A stretch of 64,000 bases of DNA, taken from assembly GCA_944392955.1 (NCBI GenBank), contig CALXYK010000005.1, positions 1 to 64,000 of the forward strand, given 5' to 3'. The notes beneath the pieces were generated by a model. It was given only the letters and a program-made list of their open reading frames with translations. It had not been told where the DNA came from and searched no databases. The translations under genes were made by a program, and so were the position numbers. Source of the stretch: an uncultured Alphaproteobacteria bacterium (GTDB taxonomy: Bacteria > Pseudomonadota > Alphaproteobacteria > Rs-D84 > CACZYB01). Below are positions 37,664 to 46,384 of the stretch, in pieces (position 1 is the stretch's first letter; each line of letters begins with the position of its first letter).

Positions 37664-39472
37664 ATGTGGTTTAAAAAGAAAAATAAAGAACAAACAAAGA
37701 AGAATAAAGAACAGACTTTGAATCTCAAAATACTTAAACGTATTTGGTCTGAACATACGAAAAAATATATATGGGCATTGATTGGGGCTATGGCTATAAC
37801 ATCATTAACAGCATTAACAGAAGCATACTCTGTATCCCTTTTAAAGCCTATTTTCGATAATGGTTTTATTGATAAGGATAGTAAAGTTTTACTTGTTCTT
37901 TGTGTTCAAATTATCGCCCTTTATTTTTTGAAAGGTTGGTTATATTTTGTTCAGACACTTATCCTTTCTCATATAAGTACAAAAACGGTTCAGGCAATAC
38001 AACAAAAGGTTTTTACACATCTAATATCATTAGATATGGCATATTTCAATAAAACTTCTAGTGGTCAAATGTTGGCAAGAATCATAAATGATTGTAATGC
38101 TATTACAAATATTGCAATAAACTTTATCACTCATATTTTTAAAGATTTAATAACATTTGTTGCTATGTTTGGACTTATGATATACTATTCGTGGCAAATG
38201 TGTTTGGTAATTTTCTTCTTCTTCCCTATTGGTGCGGTTGCCATTGGAATAATAAATAAAAAAGTTAAACTGATTTCTAAAACAGATACTCAAAAAAGTG
38301 CGGATTTCGTAAATCAAATATCTGAATCTTTACAAAATGTAAAAATTATAAAATCTTATTGTATGGAAAAATTTGAAGAATCAAGAATAAAAAAAATACT
38401 TGGATATATGTTTGACCTTTCTATGAAACGTGTTAAAAGTACTGCTGTTGCAACACCTGTGATAGAAAGTCTTTCTGGATTTATTATGGCAGGTATAATA
38501 ATTTTTGGTGGATGGCAAATTTCAAAAGGATACCTTACAACTGGTGGATTTGTAACATTTTTAGGTGCTTGGGTATCTGTTTACAAACCTTTAAAATCCC
38601 TTATTAACTTCCGTGTGCAACTACAAACTGCGATTGTAAGTGCTGAACGTGTTTATGAAATAATAGATACAAAACCTTCTATTCAAGATGAACCTGATGC
38701 TATTGATTTGAGCAATATAAAAGGTAATATTGAATTTAAAAATGTTTGTTTTGAATATGAAAATGGCAAACCTATACTAAAAAATATAAATATGACAATT
38801 CCTGCTGGAAAAACTATTGCCTTAGTTGGTGCAAGTGGTGGCGGAAAAACTACCATAGTTAACTTAATCCCTAGGTTTTTTGAAGCAACCTCAGGACAAA
38901 TTTTTATAGATGGAATAGATATTAAGCATATATCTCAGAAATCATTGCGTCAAAATACTTCGTTAGTAAGTCAGGAAGTAATCCTTTTTGATGATACTAT
39001 TAAAAATAATATAGCCTATGGTAAAGGAGAAAATGGTTTTGATAATGTTTCTGATGAAGAAATAATTTCAGCATCTAAATCTGCAAATGCCTATGACTTT
39101 ATAATGGCGATGACAGACGGATATAATACCCAAATAGGTGAAAAAGGTGTAAGACTTTCCGGAGGACAAAAACAACGTCTTTCTATTGCAAGGGCTATTA
39201 TTAAAAATGCTCCTATATTACTACTTGATGAGGCGACTTCGGCCCTTGATACAGAATCAGAATTTGAAGTTCAAACTGCATTAGATAATCTTATGAAAAA
39301 CAGAACTACTATTGTAATTGCTCATAGATTATCCACAATTAAAAATGCAGATATGATATATGTTATAGAAAAAGGTGAAATCATTGAACAAGGAAATCAT
39401 GATGAATTGATTGAAAAAGATGGTGAATATGCAAAGCTTTACAATATGCAATTCAAAAGGAAAAATAACTAA
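37664..39472 (+). CDS. MsbA-type ABC exporter (lipid A/multidrug)
   Basis: A 602-residue half-transporter. Six transmembrane segments occupy residues about 35-320. The nucleotide-binding domain has Walker A VGASGGGKTT near 387, ABC signature LSGGQKQRLS near 500 and Walker B ILLLDEATSALD near 520. Length and order match MsbA, which flips lipid A and phospholipids across the inner membrane, but multidrug exporters look alike. The gene follows ftsH by 2 bases and ends 7 bases from convergent malQ, with no clear terminator between. Confidence 0.88.
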   Translation: MWFKKKNKEQTKKNKEQTLNLKILKRIWSEHTKKYIWALIGAMAITSLTALTEAYSVSLLKPIFDNGFIDKDSKVLLVLCVQIIALYFLKGWLYFVQTLILSHISTKTVQAIQQKVFTHLISLDMAYFNKTSSGQMLARIINDCNAITNIAINFITHIFKDLITFVAMFGLMIYYSWQMCLVIFFFFPIGAVAIGIINKKVKLISKTDTQKSADFVNQISESLQNVKIIKSYCMEKFEESRIKKILGYMFDLSMKRVKSTAVATPVIESLSGFIMAGIIIFGGWQISKGYLTTGGFVTFLGAWVSVYKPLKSLINFRVQLQTAIVSAERVYEIIDTKPSIQDEPDAIDLSNIKGNIEFKNVCFEYENGKPILKNINMTIPAGKTIALVGASGGGKTTIVNLIPRFFEATSGQIFIDGIDIKHISQKSLRQNTSLVSQEVILFDDTIKNNIAYGKGENGFDNVSDEEIISASKSANAYDFIMAMTDGYNTQIGEKGVRLSGGQKQRLSIARAIIKNAPILLLDEATSALDTESEFEVQTALDNLMKNRTTIVIAHRLSTIKNADMIYVIEKGEIIEQGNHDELIEKDGEYAKLYNMQFKRKNN

Positions 39473-39479
39473 ATACCCT

Positions 39480-41639
39480 TTATTTCCTATGTTTTTTTAA
39501 CTCATCGAAAAAGACACTTATTGCATTTTGTGTTTTTGTACTTTCTATACTATATGGAATTTTTATCCTCCAATTAGGATATTCGTTAACCGTGCCTGGA
39601 ACATTTTCCATTTCCTTTTGTTTGAATATATCTTCTATCCTTACTAAGAAAATAGCACTATTGCTTTTGCTTCCGTATATGTTAAAAGAATACTCTAAAT
39701 CATGTGGAATTATTGTTTCGTTAGATAAGGATTCTTTTATACTTTGTTTATTATTGTAAAATGAGTTTGTTTTTGATAATGCATCAAACAAATCTTGCTT
39801 TTCAATTTTGCGTTGGATAAGACTACTTTTGTAAAAAGATAACTTAGGATACAATTGACATTTCAAGTTTGCCTTAATATCTTCTGACAACCAAAAACCA
39901 TAACTAGTTGCTTGGTCATGAGTGCTTATTTGACATAGTGAATAATATGAAAAATTTTTTATATTGATAAATTTGCCATCATCGTCTTTTTGCCTTAATA
40001 AAACTTTGTTAGAAAATATTTTGTGTTTTGACATATACTCAAAAAATCCATCTGGAGCATTACCTAAATCTTCCCCTATAACAAGACACTTATTTTTATG
40101 GCTTTCTAAACATAATATTGCGGTCATATCCTTTATGTTATAGTTTACATACCCACCTTGATTTTTGTTTGTAACCCAAAACAATCTCATTAAACTGAAT
40201 GCATGATCTAAACGAATAGCACCTGCATATTTCATATTTTGTTGTAATAAACTTATGAAATCTTTGTATTGAGATGATATTAAATATTCAGGATTAGGAG
40301 GGGTAAGCCCCCATTTTTGCCCCTTTGGCCTTATGGTATCAGGAGGGGTTCCTATATCAATATTAGTAGCAAACCTATTGGGTGATTGCCAAACTTCTGC
40401 TCCACTAGATGAAGCACCAACTGGAATATCAACATACAAACCTATTTTCATATTTAATTTTTCGGTTAACTTTTTTACTGATAGTAATTGTATGCTGGAT
40501 AACCAATGAATATAGGCATAAAAATCTATTGATGTTTTATGCTTATTTATAAAAGTTTGTAAATTCTTGCTATCAAATTTTTGTAAAGGCTTTGGCCATC
40601 TTTTAATATAATCCCCGTAAATTTCTGATATACTTTCAAAAATACATAAGTTATATAGGTTTTGACCTTCTTGTTTTTTAAACTTTAAAAATTTCTTATA
40701 TCTTAATGTATCGTTTTTTAAATCGTTCTCTATAAAAAATTTATACATTTTTTTTAATAAAAATATCTTTAATTTAAATACAGAAGTATAATCTACTAAT
40801 GCTTTTTCTCTTAATTTATGTAACGTTGTTTTAAATTCACTACTTTGTATATATTGCCTGATAACAGGGGATTTTTTAAATTCATCTATCTTATATAAAT
40901 CTAGATAAATATAATTGATATATTCCCTACTTAAACAACGGTATGGGGAAACATCATCTTTACTTTTTAAGGACATAGCACATACAGGATTTATTCCTAT
41001 TAAATCGCAACCATTATTATATGCAAGTTTTATAAATTTTTTTAATGATGAAAAATCACCTATACCCATATCATTTTTTGAACGTAAAGCATATAGTTGT
41101 ATTCCTATACCTAAAAGTTTTTCTTTTTTCCTTATCGCCTTTGGTTCATAGGAATAATTAGGAGATATTATTAACAATGTTGATAATGTCAGATATCCTA
41201 TTTTTATTGTAGTGTGATAATAATCTGGTGCCAATGGTGTTGTTATAAGAATTTTTGCTTGAATAAATTTTTGTTTTTTAACTTTTATTTCTTTTTCTAT
41301 ATCACAAATTTTTATTTTATGTTTTTCAGAAAATATTTCGTTATTGGAATCCTTTAAACTTATATATATATATTCATTTTTAAGTTCCACCGGAATATAG
41401 ATATTGATATATTTTTTTTCACTTAGAAAAAATGAGTTAACCTTGTCAATTCCATCTGAATACTTCTGATATAATTTTTCATCTAGGATTTTTTTTAAGT
41501 TTTCTGTTTGGCAATTATATCCTATTGAAGATAAAAAAATCTTTCTTAACTTATCTGTCATAGTATGAATTTGCCCCATTTTATCCTTATAATGTGGACT
41601 TATCCCTATTATATTAGAAAGATCCTTTATAACTGACAT
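39480..41639 (-). CDS. malQ: 4-alpha-glucanotransferase (amylomaltase)
   Basis: A 719-residue GH77 enzyme. It shows LGIGIQLYALRSKNDMGIGDFSSL, IGLYVDIPVGASSSGAEVW, the catalytic region AGAIRLDHAFSLMRLFW with the nucleophile Asp in RLDH, and VIGEDLGNAPDG with the acid Glu. The N-terminal 150 residues form a beta-rich extension, as in enterobacterial MalQ. It disproportionates maltodextrins and joins glycogen turnover. The maltokinase-like gene is divergent from it, and GlgX lies further on. Confidence 0.95.
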   Translation of the reverse strand: MSVIKDLSNIIGISPHYKDKMGQIHTMTDKLRKIFLSSIGYNCQTENLKKILDEKLYQKYSDGIDKVNSFFLSEKKYINIYIPVELKNEYIYISLKDSNNEIFSEKHKIKICDIEKEIKVKKQKFIQAKILITTPLAPDYYHTTIKIGYLTLSTLLIISPNYSYEPKAIRKKEKLLGIGIQLYALRSKNDMGIGDFSSLKKFIKLAYNNGCDLIGINPVCAMSLKSKDDVSPYRCLSREYINYIYLDLYKIDEFKKSPVIRQYIQSSEFKTTLHKLREKALVDYTSVFKLKIFLLKKMYKFFIENDLKNDTLRYKKFLKFKKQEGQNLYNLCIFESISEIYGDYIKRWPKPLQKFDSKNLQTFINKHKTSIDFYAYIHWLSSIQLLSVKKLTEKLNMKIGLYVDIPVGASSSGAEVWQSPNRFATNIDIGTPPDTIRPKGQKWGLTPPNPEYLISSQYKDFISLLQQNMKYAGAIRLDHAFSLMRLFWVTNKNQGGYVNYNIKDMTAILCLESHKNKCLVIGEDLGNAPDGFFEYMSKHKIFSNKVLLRQKDDDGKFINIKNFSYYSLCQISTHDQATSYGFWLSEDIKANLKCQLYPKLSFYKSSLIQRKIEKQDLFDALSKTNSFYNNKQSIKESLSNETIIPHDLEYSFNIYGSKSNSAIFLVRIEDIFKQKEMENVPGTVNEYPNWRIKIPYSIESTKTQNAISVFFDELKKHRK

Positions 41640-41717
41640 ATCATTTTTCCTATTTTATTTATTATATATTTATGCTATTATTATAATGCAAATTTAAAAA
41701 GAAGGGAAGTGTTTTAA

Positions 41718-43199
41718 TTGGGTAAAAATACAGAATTATTAGAATATATATACAATCAAAGATGGTGTAATTTTAAAGATGAAATTACAGATAATAAGGT
41801 TGAAAATTTAACTTTTGATTCCGGTGAATTTGATAATCATAATACCTTTTTTATTATAGGAAATGCAGAAATACAAAATGTAAAATCAAGGTATTTTATT
41901 ATGCCTTTGACCAAAAATAAAGTGGAAGGCGAAAACTATCTTAATTTTAATAACATAAAAATGTATGATGCTGTAAAGTCTCCGAATTATTGGAGTGAAT
42001 TGATGGGAAATATTTCATTAGAGCAAGGCTTTAAACTATCTAATAATTATACATTATTATATCAATCGTGGGATGATTTTGACTTTATAGTAAAACATAT
42101 AAGTGATAAATCAAAACCAATAGGTGCAGAGCAAAGTAACTCTACTTTGATAATAGGAAATAACTTAATTGCATTTAAACAACAAAGGGTTATTGAATTT
42201 TCGGTTGGTATAAATCCCGAAGTGGAAATGAATTATAATCTTATGAAAACTTCTTGTAAGGTAGTGCCTAAAACATTTGGATATTTGTCTTTGATTGCTT
42301 CTGATGGAAAGACGGCCTTTGCTGGAATAGTTCAGGAATTTATTAAAAATAATGGGGATTTATGGGAAATATTAAAACAAAAATTACTGGAAATCCTAGA
42401 AAAAACTTATGCTTCGGAGAAAGATATTATTTCCTTAAATGATTATAAAAATTTATTAAATCTTATGAAACTTTTGGGCAAGAAAACAAACGAACTATTG
42501 AAATGTTTAAAATCATTTAAGGGGAATACTGATATAGAACCTGAAAACATAACAACTAAATATATAAAAGATTATAAAAAAAGCATAAAAGAGTTTATGA
42601 AAAAGACAAAACTTAATATACAAAATAATATCAATAGACTTTCTTCGGATATGGCTTTGAATCTGCAAGATCCACTTGTAAACTGGGATAAATATATTAT
42701 TGATTTTTTAAATAGTAATTTTTCAAAGATTGAAAAACGAAAAAATAAGGGAATACTTATGCGGGTACATGGCGATTTTCATTTAGGACAGGCTATACAA
42801 ACTGCGGATAATGATATAAAATTCATTGATTTTTCTGGCGAACCAAATCTTGACATAGAAGAAAGAAAAATAAAAAGATCTTATATGTATGATATTGCTG
42901 GAATGTATCGTTCTATTAGTGGTTATTTGCCTATTGTTGTATCAAAAAAATTTGCATTAGAAAATGAAAATATCAATAACCAAAAACTTATTTGGGCAAG
43001 TAATATTATTAAACCTATCGTAAAAACTTTGTCTGATGCATTTCTTGAACAACTGAAAATTGATCCTGAATGGTTAAAAATAGAAATATTAAGGAGAAAC
43101 CTTTATGAAATAAATTATGAAATTTCTTATAGGCCAAATATGCTTTTTATTCCTGTTGATAATCTAAAAGAACTAATACTTGGAAAGATAACTTATTAA
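41718..43199 (+). CDS. Maltokinase-like sugar kinase, TTG start
   Basis: A 493-residue protein with an aminoglycoside-phosphotransferase-like C-terminal kinase lobe. HGDFHLGQ (near 350) is the catalytic loop, and KFIDFSGEPNLDIEERK the metal-binding Asp motif, a close match to maltokinases (Mak/Pep2) that phosphorylate maltose to maltose-1-phosphate. The N-terminal region has a beta-rich domain like the Mak cap. The likely start is TTG at 41718, with GAAGGGAAG upstream. It is divergent from malQ. No GlgE or trehalose synthase is in the window. Confidence 0.8.
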   Translation: MGKNTELLEYIYNQRWCNFKDEITDNKVENLTFDSGEFDNHNTFFIIGNAEIQNVKSRYFIMPLTKNKVEGENYLNFNNIKMYDAVKSPNYWSELMGNISLEQGFKLSNNYTLLYQSWDDFDFIVKHISDKSKPIGAEQSNSTLIIGNNLIAFKQQRVIEFSVGINPEVEMNYNLMKTSCKVVPKTFGYLSLIASDGKTAFAGIVQEFIKNNGDLWEILKQKLLEILEKTYASEKDIISLNDYKNLLNLMKLLGKKTNELLKCLKSFKGNTDIEPENITTKYIKDYKKSIKEFMKKTKLNIQNNINRLSSDMALNLQDPLVNWDKYIIDFLNSNFSKIEKRKNKGILMRVHGDFHLGQAIQTADNDIKFIDFSGEPNLDIEERKIKRSYMYDIAGMYRSISGYLPIVVSKKFALENENINNQKLIWASNIIKPIVKTLSDAFLEQLKIDPEWLKIEILRRNLYEINYEISYRPNMLFIPVDNLKELILGKITY

Positions 43200-43208
43200 A
43201 AATTTTTC

Positions 43209-43237
43209 TTGAAATAATAAGAATTATAATGTATAAG
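43209..43237 (+). promoter_or_regulatory. Probable promoter of tRNA-Ser
   Basis: TTGAAA (43209-43214) and TATAAG (43232-43237) are 17 bases apart, ending 14 bases before the tRNA. Confidence 0.45.
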
Positions 43238-43251
43238 TGGAATATCCTTTT

Positions 43252-43339
43252 GGAGGGTTGGCAGAGCGGTAATGCAGCGGATTGCTAATCCGTGACCGGT
43301 AATACTGGTCCACAGGTTCGAGTCCTGTACCCTCCGCCA
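43252..43339 (+). tRNA. tRNA-Ser (anticodon GCT)
   Basis: An 88-base type II cloverleaf. The acceptor GGAGGGT pairs with ACCCTCC, the discriminator is G, and CCA is encoded. The anticodon loop TTGCTAA gives GCT. A long variable arm (ACCGGTAATACTGGT) marks a serine tRNA. Confidence 0.97.
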
Positions 43340-43542
43340 CTTATAATAAGTTTCTTTGTTTAATTATGTATACTTTAACATGGCAAACTTAGGTTTGCCG
43401 TTCGAGTGGATATTCCCTTCTTTACTTCGTAAAGTGGGCCCCTTTCGTCTCGTAAGACATATCGGCGGATATGAATATCCTTGATATGTCAACTACGACT
43501 CCCTGTACCCTCCGCCATGCATACAAGCTTCTTTGTTTAATT
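43324..43542 (+). repeat. Direct repeat of the tRNA-Ser 3' end, two copies 178 bases apart
   Basis: The 16-mer CCTGTACCCTCCGCCA occurs at 43324-43339 (in the tRNA) and exactly at 43502-43517. Downstream of each copy TTCTTTGTTTAATT recurs (43352-43365 and 43529-43542). So about 42 bases are duplicated, imperfectly. This may be a relic of an excised element or a partial tRNA duplication. Confidence 0.8.
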
Positions 43543-43723
43543 GAAGGTTAATTATAGGTTTATTTTCTTTAAATTTTCTGAATATTCTATTTATAAATAA
43601 AATTTTCTGTTTGAAATAATCTATATTTTTCAAATAGTTAGATAGATATTTTGTATTAAAACTAAGTATAGACATTCAAAAATCTATTGTTTATAATATA
43701 GGCAAATAATAGGAATAAATACT
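43340..43723. other. Gene-free stretch with a duplicated tRNA-Ser 3' end
   Basis: About 380 bases between tRNA-Ser and the Aas-type gene. The first 180 bases are less AT-rich than the surroundings and contain small inverted repeats (GGCAAAC/GTTTGCC near 43382; GACATATC/GATATGTC near 43457-43492). No convincing ORF was found. See the repeat entry; from about 43545 on it is plain AT-rich sequence leading to the next gene. Confidence 0.6.
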
Positions 43724-45934
43724 ATGGCCACTAAAAAAAAGTTTAAAATTTTTGGTTGTAATGATTGGTTTTCTTTTGAAAATAAACAAAGATTTTTAAA
43801 GAAATTATTAACCTATCTTTTCAGTATAAAGGTAGAAGGACTTGAAAACCTTAAAAAGGCAGGTAAAAGAGTTTTGATTATACCTAATCATACTTCTTAT
43901 TTAGATGGACTTTTGATTGCTTTGTTCGTAAATCAAAAAATTACTTTTTCTGTTACTGATAGATTGGCTCATAAATGGTGGATTAGATTTTTTACTTCGT
44001 TAATGGATTCAAAGTTTTTGGATCCGGAAAATCCTTTGGCTGTGAAGACCATGGTGCATGAGTTAAAATCCGATAAAACTTGTATGATTTTTACTTTGTC
44101 AAATATGTTTGGAGCTAGTTCACAAATGAAAATTTATGAACCTGCTGCTTTGATGGCACAAAAGGCAAATGCAAAAATACTTCCTGTGCAAATTTTGGGA
44201 TTGGAACATTCTATCTTTTCACGACTTAAAAAAAAATCTAAATTCAAAATTTTTCCAAAGGTAGTGATTAAATTTAAGGAACCTATTGAATTTAGTGATG
44301 ATAAGCATGCTGTTTTCCGTGATGCAAGAAACGAATCTAGTTCCAGATTACATGACATACTTGCAGATTTAAAATTTGAAGCAAGTGATTATAATAAAAC
44401 TTTGTTAGAAGCATCCATAGAAACTATGAAATTAGTAGGTAGAAACAAAGAAATGTTAGAAGATACTTCTAGAAAACCTATGAAATTTAAAGAGATATTT
44501 TTAAAAAGTTTTATAATAGGTCGTTTTTTAAATAGAAAAACTACAAAAAAAGAAACTGTTGGTGTGGTGTTGCCCACTTCGGCTGCATGTACACTTACAT
44601 TTCTTGGATTACAAGCATATGGAAAAATTCCAGCTATGCTTAACTTTACAACTAGCCCTAAGCAGGTTTTATCTACCTGTGAAATTGCAAAAATAACAAA
44701 AGTTGTAACTTCTAGTAAGGTTGTTGAAATTGCACATTTAGAACCTTTGATAGAAACATTAAAGAAAAATAATATAAAAATTATATATTTAGAAGATATG
44801 CAAACACAACTATCTATTTGGGATAAACTTTTTGGAGTATGTGCAATGTTTTTCCCAAAAACTTGTTATAAAATTGTTAACCCTAAAATTAAGCCTGATG
44901 ACCCTGCGGTTGTGTTATTTACCTCGGGAACCGAGGGAAAGCCAAAGGGTGTAGTGCTTTCTCATAAAAATATATTATCAAATGTATATCAGATTGCTAC
45001 TAAGTTTGATATATTGGAAAATGATGTAATGTTAAATTGTCTTCCTATGTTCCATTCGTTTGGTTTGACTGCGGGAACATTTATTCCTTTGGTTTTAGGT
45101 TTTAAGTTGGCTGCATATGCAAGTCCATTACATTATAAGGCAATTCCTGAATTTTGTAGTTCTGTGCAAGCAACTATTTTCTTTGCGACTGATACTTTCC
45201 TTACCAACTATGCAAAGTTTGCAAACCCTTATGATTTTAATAGTATCAGGATTTTGGCGGCGGGTGCAGAAAAATTAAAACCTGAAACTAGACGAACCTG
45301 GCTTGAAAAATTTGGTATCAGAATAATGGAAGGATATGGGGCTACGGAATGTGCTCCTATCATCGCTGTTAATAACTATCTTTACAATAAAACTGGATCT
45401 GTTGGTAGAGTGATGACGGGTATGCAAGTTAAGTTAAAAGAAATACCTGGAATAAAAGAAGGTAAAGAATTATTGGTAAAGGGACCTAATATAATGTCTG
45501 GATACATTAAGGCCGATAATGAGATTTTAGATATTCCTTCGGATGGTTGGTATGATACCGGTGATATTGTAGAAGTAGATAACGATGGATATATATTTTT
45601 AAAAGGAAGATCAAAAAGATTTGCAAAAATAGCGGGGGAAATGGTTTCTTTGTTGGCTGTTGAATTGTTGATACAACAACATTTCCCAGGTTTTGTAAGT
45701 GCAGTAGTGGCTATTCCTGATAATAAAAAAGGAGAGCAACTAATTTTAATAACTAATTGCCCTGATATTTCAAAAGAGGCTTTGTTAAAAATATTTGATG
45801 ACGATGTAATAACAAAATTGGCTATTCCAAAAGAAATATTGTTTACAGAAGAACCTCCTTTGTTAAGTACTGGTAAATTTGATTACTTGACTGCAAAAGA
45901 GTTAGTAATGGAAAAATTTGTTAATAATAAATAG
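43724..45934 (+). CDS. aas: Bifunctional acyltransferase/acyl-ACP synthetase, Aas-type
   Basis: A 736-residue fusion. Residues about 30-210 form a PlsC-like acyltransferase with NHTSYLD (the HX4D motif) near 58-64. Residues about 250-730 form an AMP-forming acyl-CoA synthetase-like domain with LFTSGTEGKPKG near 402, EGYGATECAP near 540 and YDTGD near 610. Family members (E. coli Aas, 719 residues) re-acylate lysophospholipids at the inner membrane. Its clear N-terminal helix and length match. The gene stands alone. Confidence 0.88.
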   Translation: MATKKKFKIFGCNDWFSFENKQRFLKKLLTYLFSIKVEGLENLKKAGKRVLIIPNHTSYLDGLLIALFVNQKITFSVTDRLAHKWWIRFFTSLMDSKFLDPENPLAVKTMVHELKSDKTCMIFTLSNMFGASSQMKIYEPAALMAQKANAKILPVQILGLEHSIFSRLKKKSKFKIFPKVVIKFKEPIEFSDDKHAVFRDARNESSSRLHDILADLKFEASDYNKTLLEASIETMKLVGRNKEMLEDTSRKPMKFKEIFLKSFIIGRFLNRKTTKKETVGVVLPTSAACTLTFLGLQAYGKIPAMLNFTTSPKQVLSTCEIAKITKVVTSSKVVEIAHLEPLIETLKKNNIKIIYLEDMQTQLSIWDKLFGVCAMFFPKTCYKIVNPKIKPDDPAVVLFTSGTEGKPKGVVLSHKNILSNVYQIATKFDILENDVMLNCLPMFHSFGLTAGTFIPLVLGFKLAAYASPLHYKAIPEFCSSVQATIFFATDTFLTNYAKFANPYDFNSIRILAAGAEKLKPETRRTWLEKFGIRIMEGYGATECAPIIAVNNYLYNKTGSVGRVMTGMQVKLKEIPGIKEGKELLVKGPNIMSGYIKADNEILDIPSDGWYDTGDIVEVDNDGYIFLKGRSKRFAKIAGEMVSLLAVELLIQQHFPGFVSAVVAIPDNKKGEQLILITNCPDISKEALLKIFDDDVITKLAIPKEILFTEEPPLLSTGKFDYLTAKELVMEKFVNNK

Positions 45935-46014
45935 ATTTTTTTTCTTATTATTTTTTGTTGATTTATTTTTATCTTAACCTTACTATCTTAATTAAGGTAG
46001 ATATGGAGGTGTAG

Positions 46015-46353
46015 ATGCCAAAAATAAAGAAAATCGTTGATGAACATGAAAATATGGAACCTGTAAATGTATGTAGGCCTGGAAATTTCACTATGATTGT
46101 GTTAATTTTAGTGGCGGTGGTTATATTATCATATCTTTCTTTTCAAATTATAAAAAGGGAACAAGAAAAAAGAAAAATTGATGAAATAGTATCGTCAATA
46201 CAAAACGAAATTTACGTGAAACAATGTAATCTTGATAAAATGTATTGTTGCGGTTATAAAGATCAAAATGCCTGTGATAATTGGGTAAAGGCAAATTGCA
46301 CAGAACCAGACGGATCATTGGAAATAAACTGCGATTTAAAGTTAGATGATTAA
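46015..46353 (+). CDS. Single-pass membrane protein with Cys-rich C-terminal part
   Basis: A 112-residue protein. One hydrophobic helix (residues 25-46) follows a charged N-terminus. The C-terminal 60 residues hold seven cysteines (QCNLDKMYCCGYKDQNAC, then NCTEPDG, NCDLKL), suggesting an external disulfide-rich domain. A GGAGGTG ribosome binding site lies ideally placed before the ATG. The family is not recognised. It stands alone, between aas and the convergent lon. Confidence 0.6.
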   Translation: MPKIKKIVDEHENMEPVNVCRPGNFTMIVLILVAVVILSYLSFQIIKREQEKRKIDEIVSSIQNEIYVKQCNLDKMYCCGYKDQNACDNWVKANCTEPDGSLEINCDLKLDD

Positions 46354-46358
46354 ATTTA

Positions 46359-46382
46359 AAAAGCCTTTTTGCAAAGGCTTTT
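46359..46382. terminator. Bidirectional terminator between the gene at 46015 and lon
   Basis: AAAAGCCTTT (46359-46368) pairs perfectly with AAAGGCTTTT (46373-46382) around a 4-base loop, with T runs on the plus and moderately on the minus strand. Confidence 0.85.
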
Positions 46383-46384
46383 TT

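Noticed and set aside
43457-43492. GACATATC/GATATGTC inverted repeat as a terminator
   Set aside because: The loop is 20 bases and no T run follows either arm, so a terminator call is not supported.
43493-43675. A 60-codon minus-strand frame downstream of tRNA-Ser
   Set aside because: It lacks a good ribosome binding site, begins inside the copy of the tRNA 3' end, and its peptide is low-complexity Lys/Asn/Ile as expected from random AT-rich sequence.
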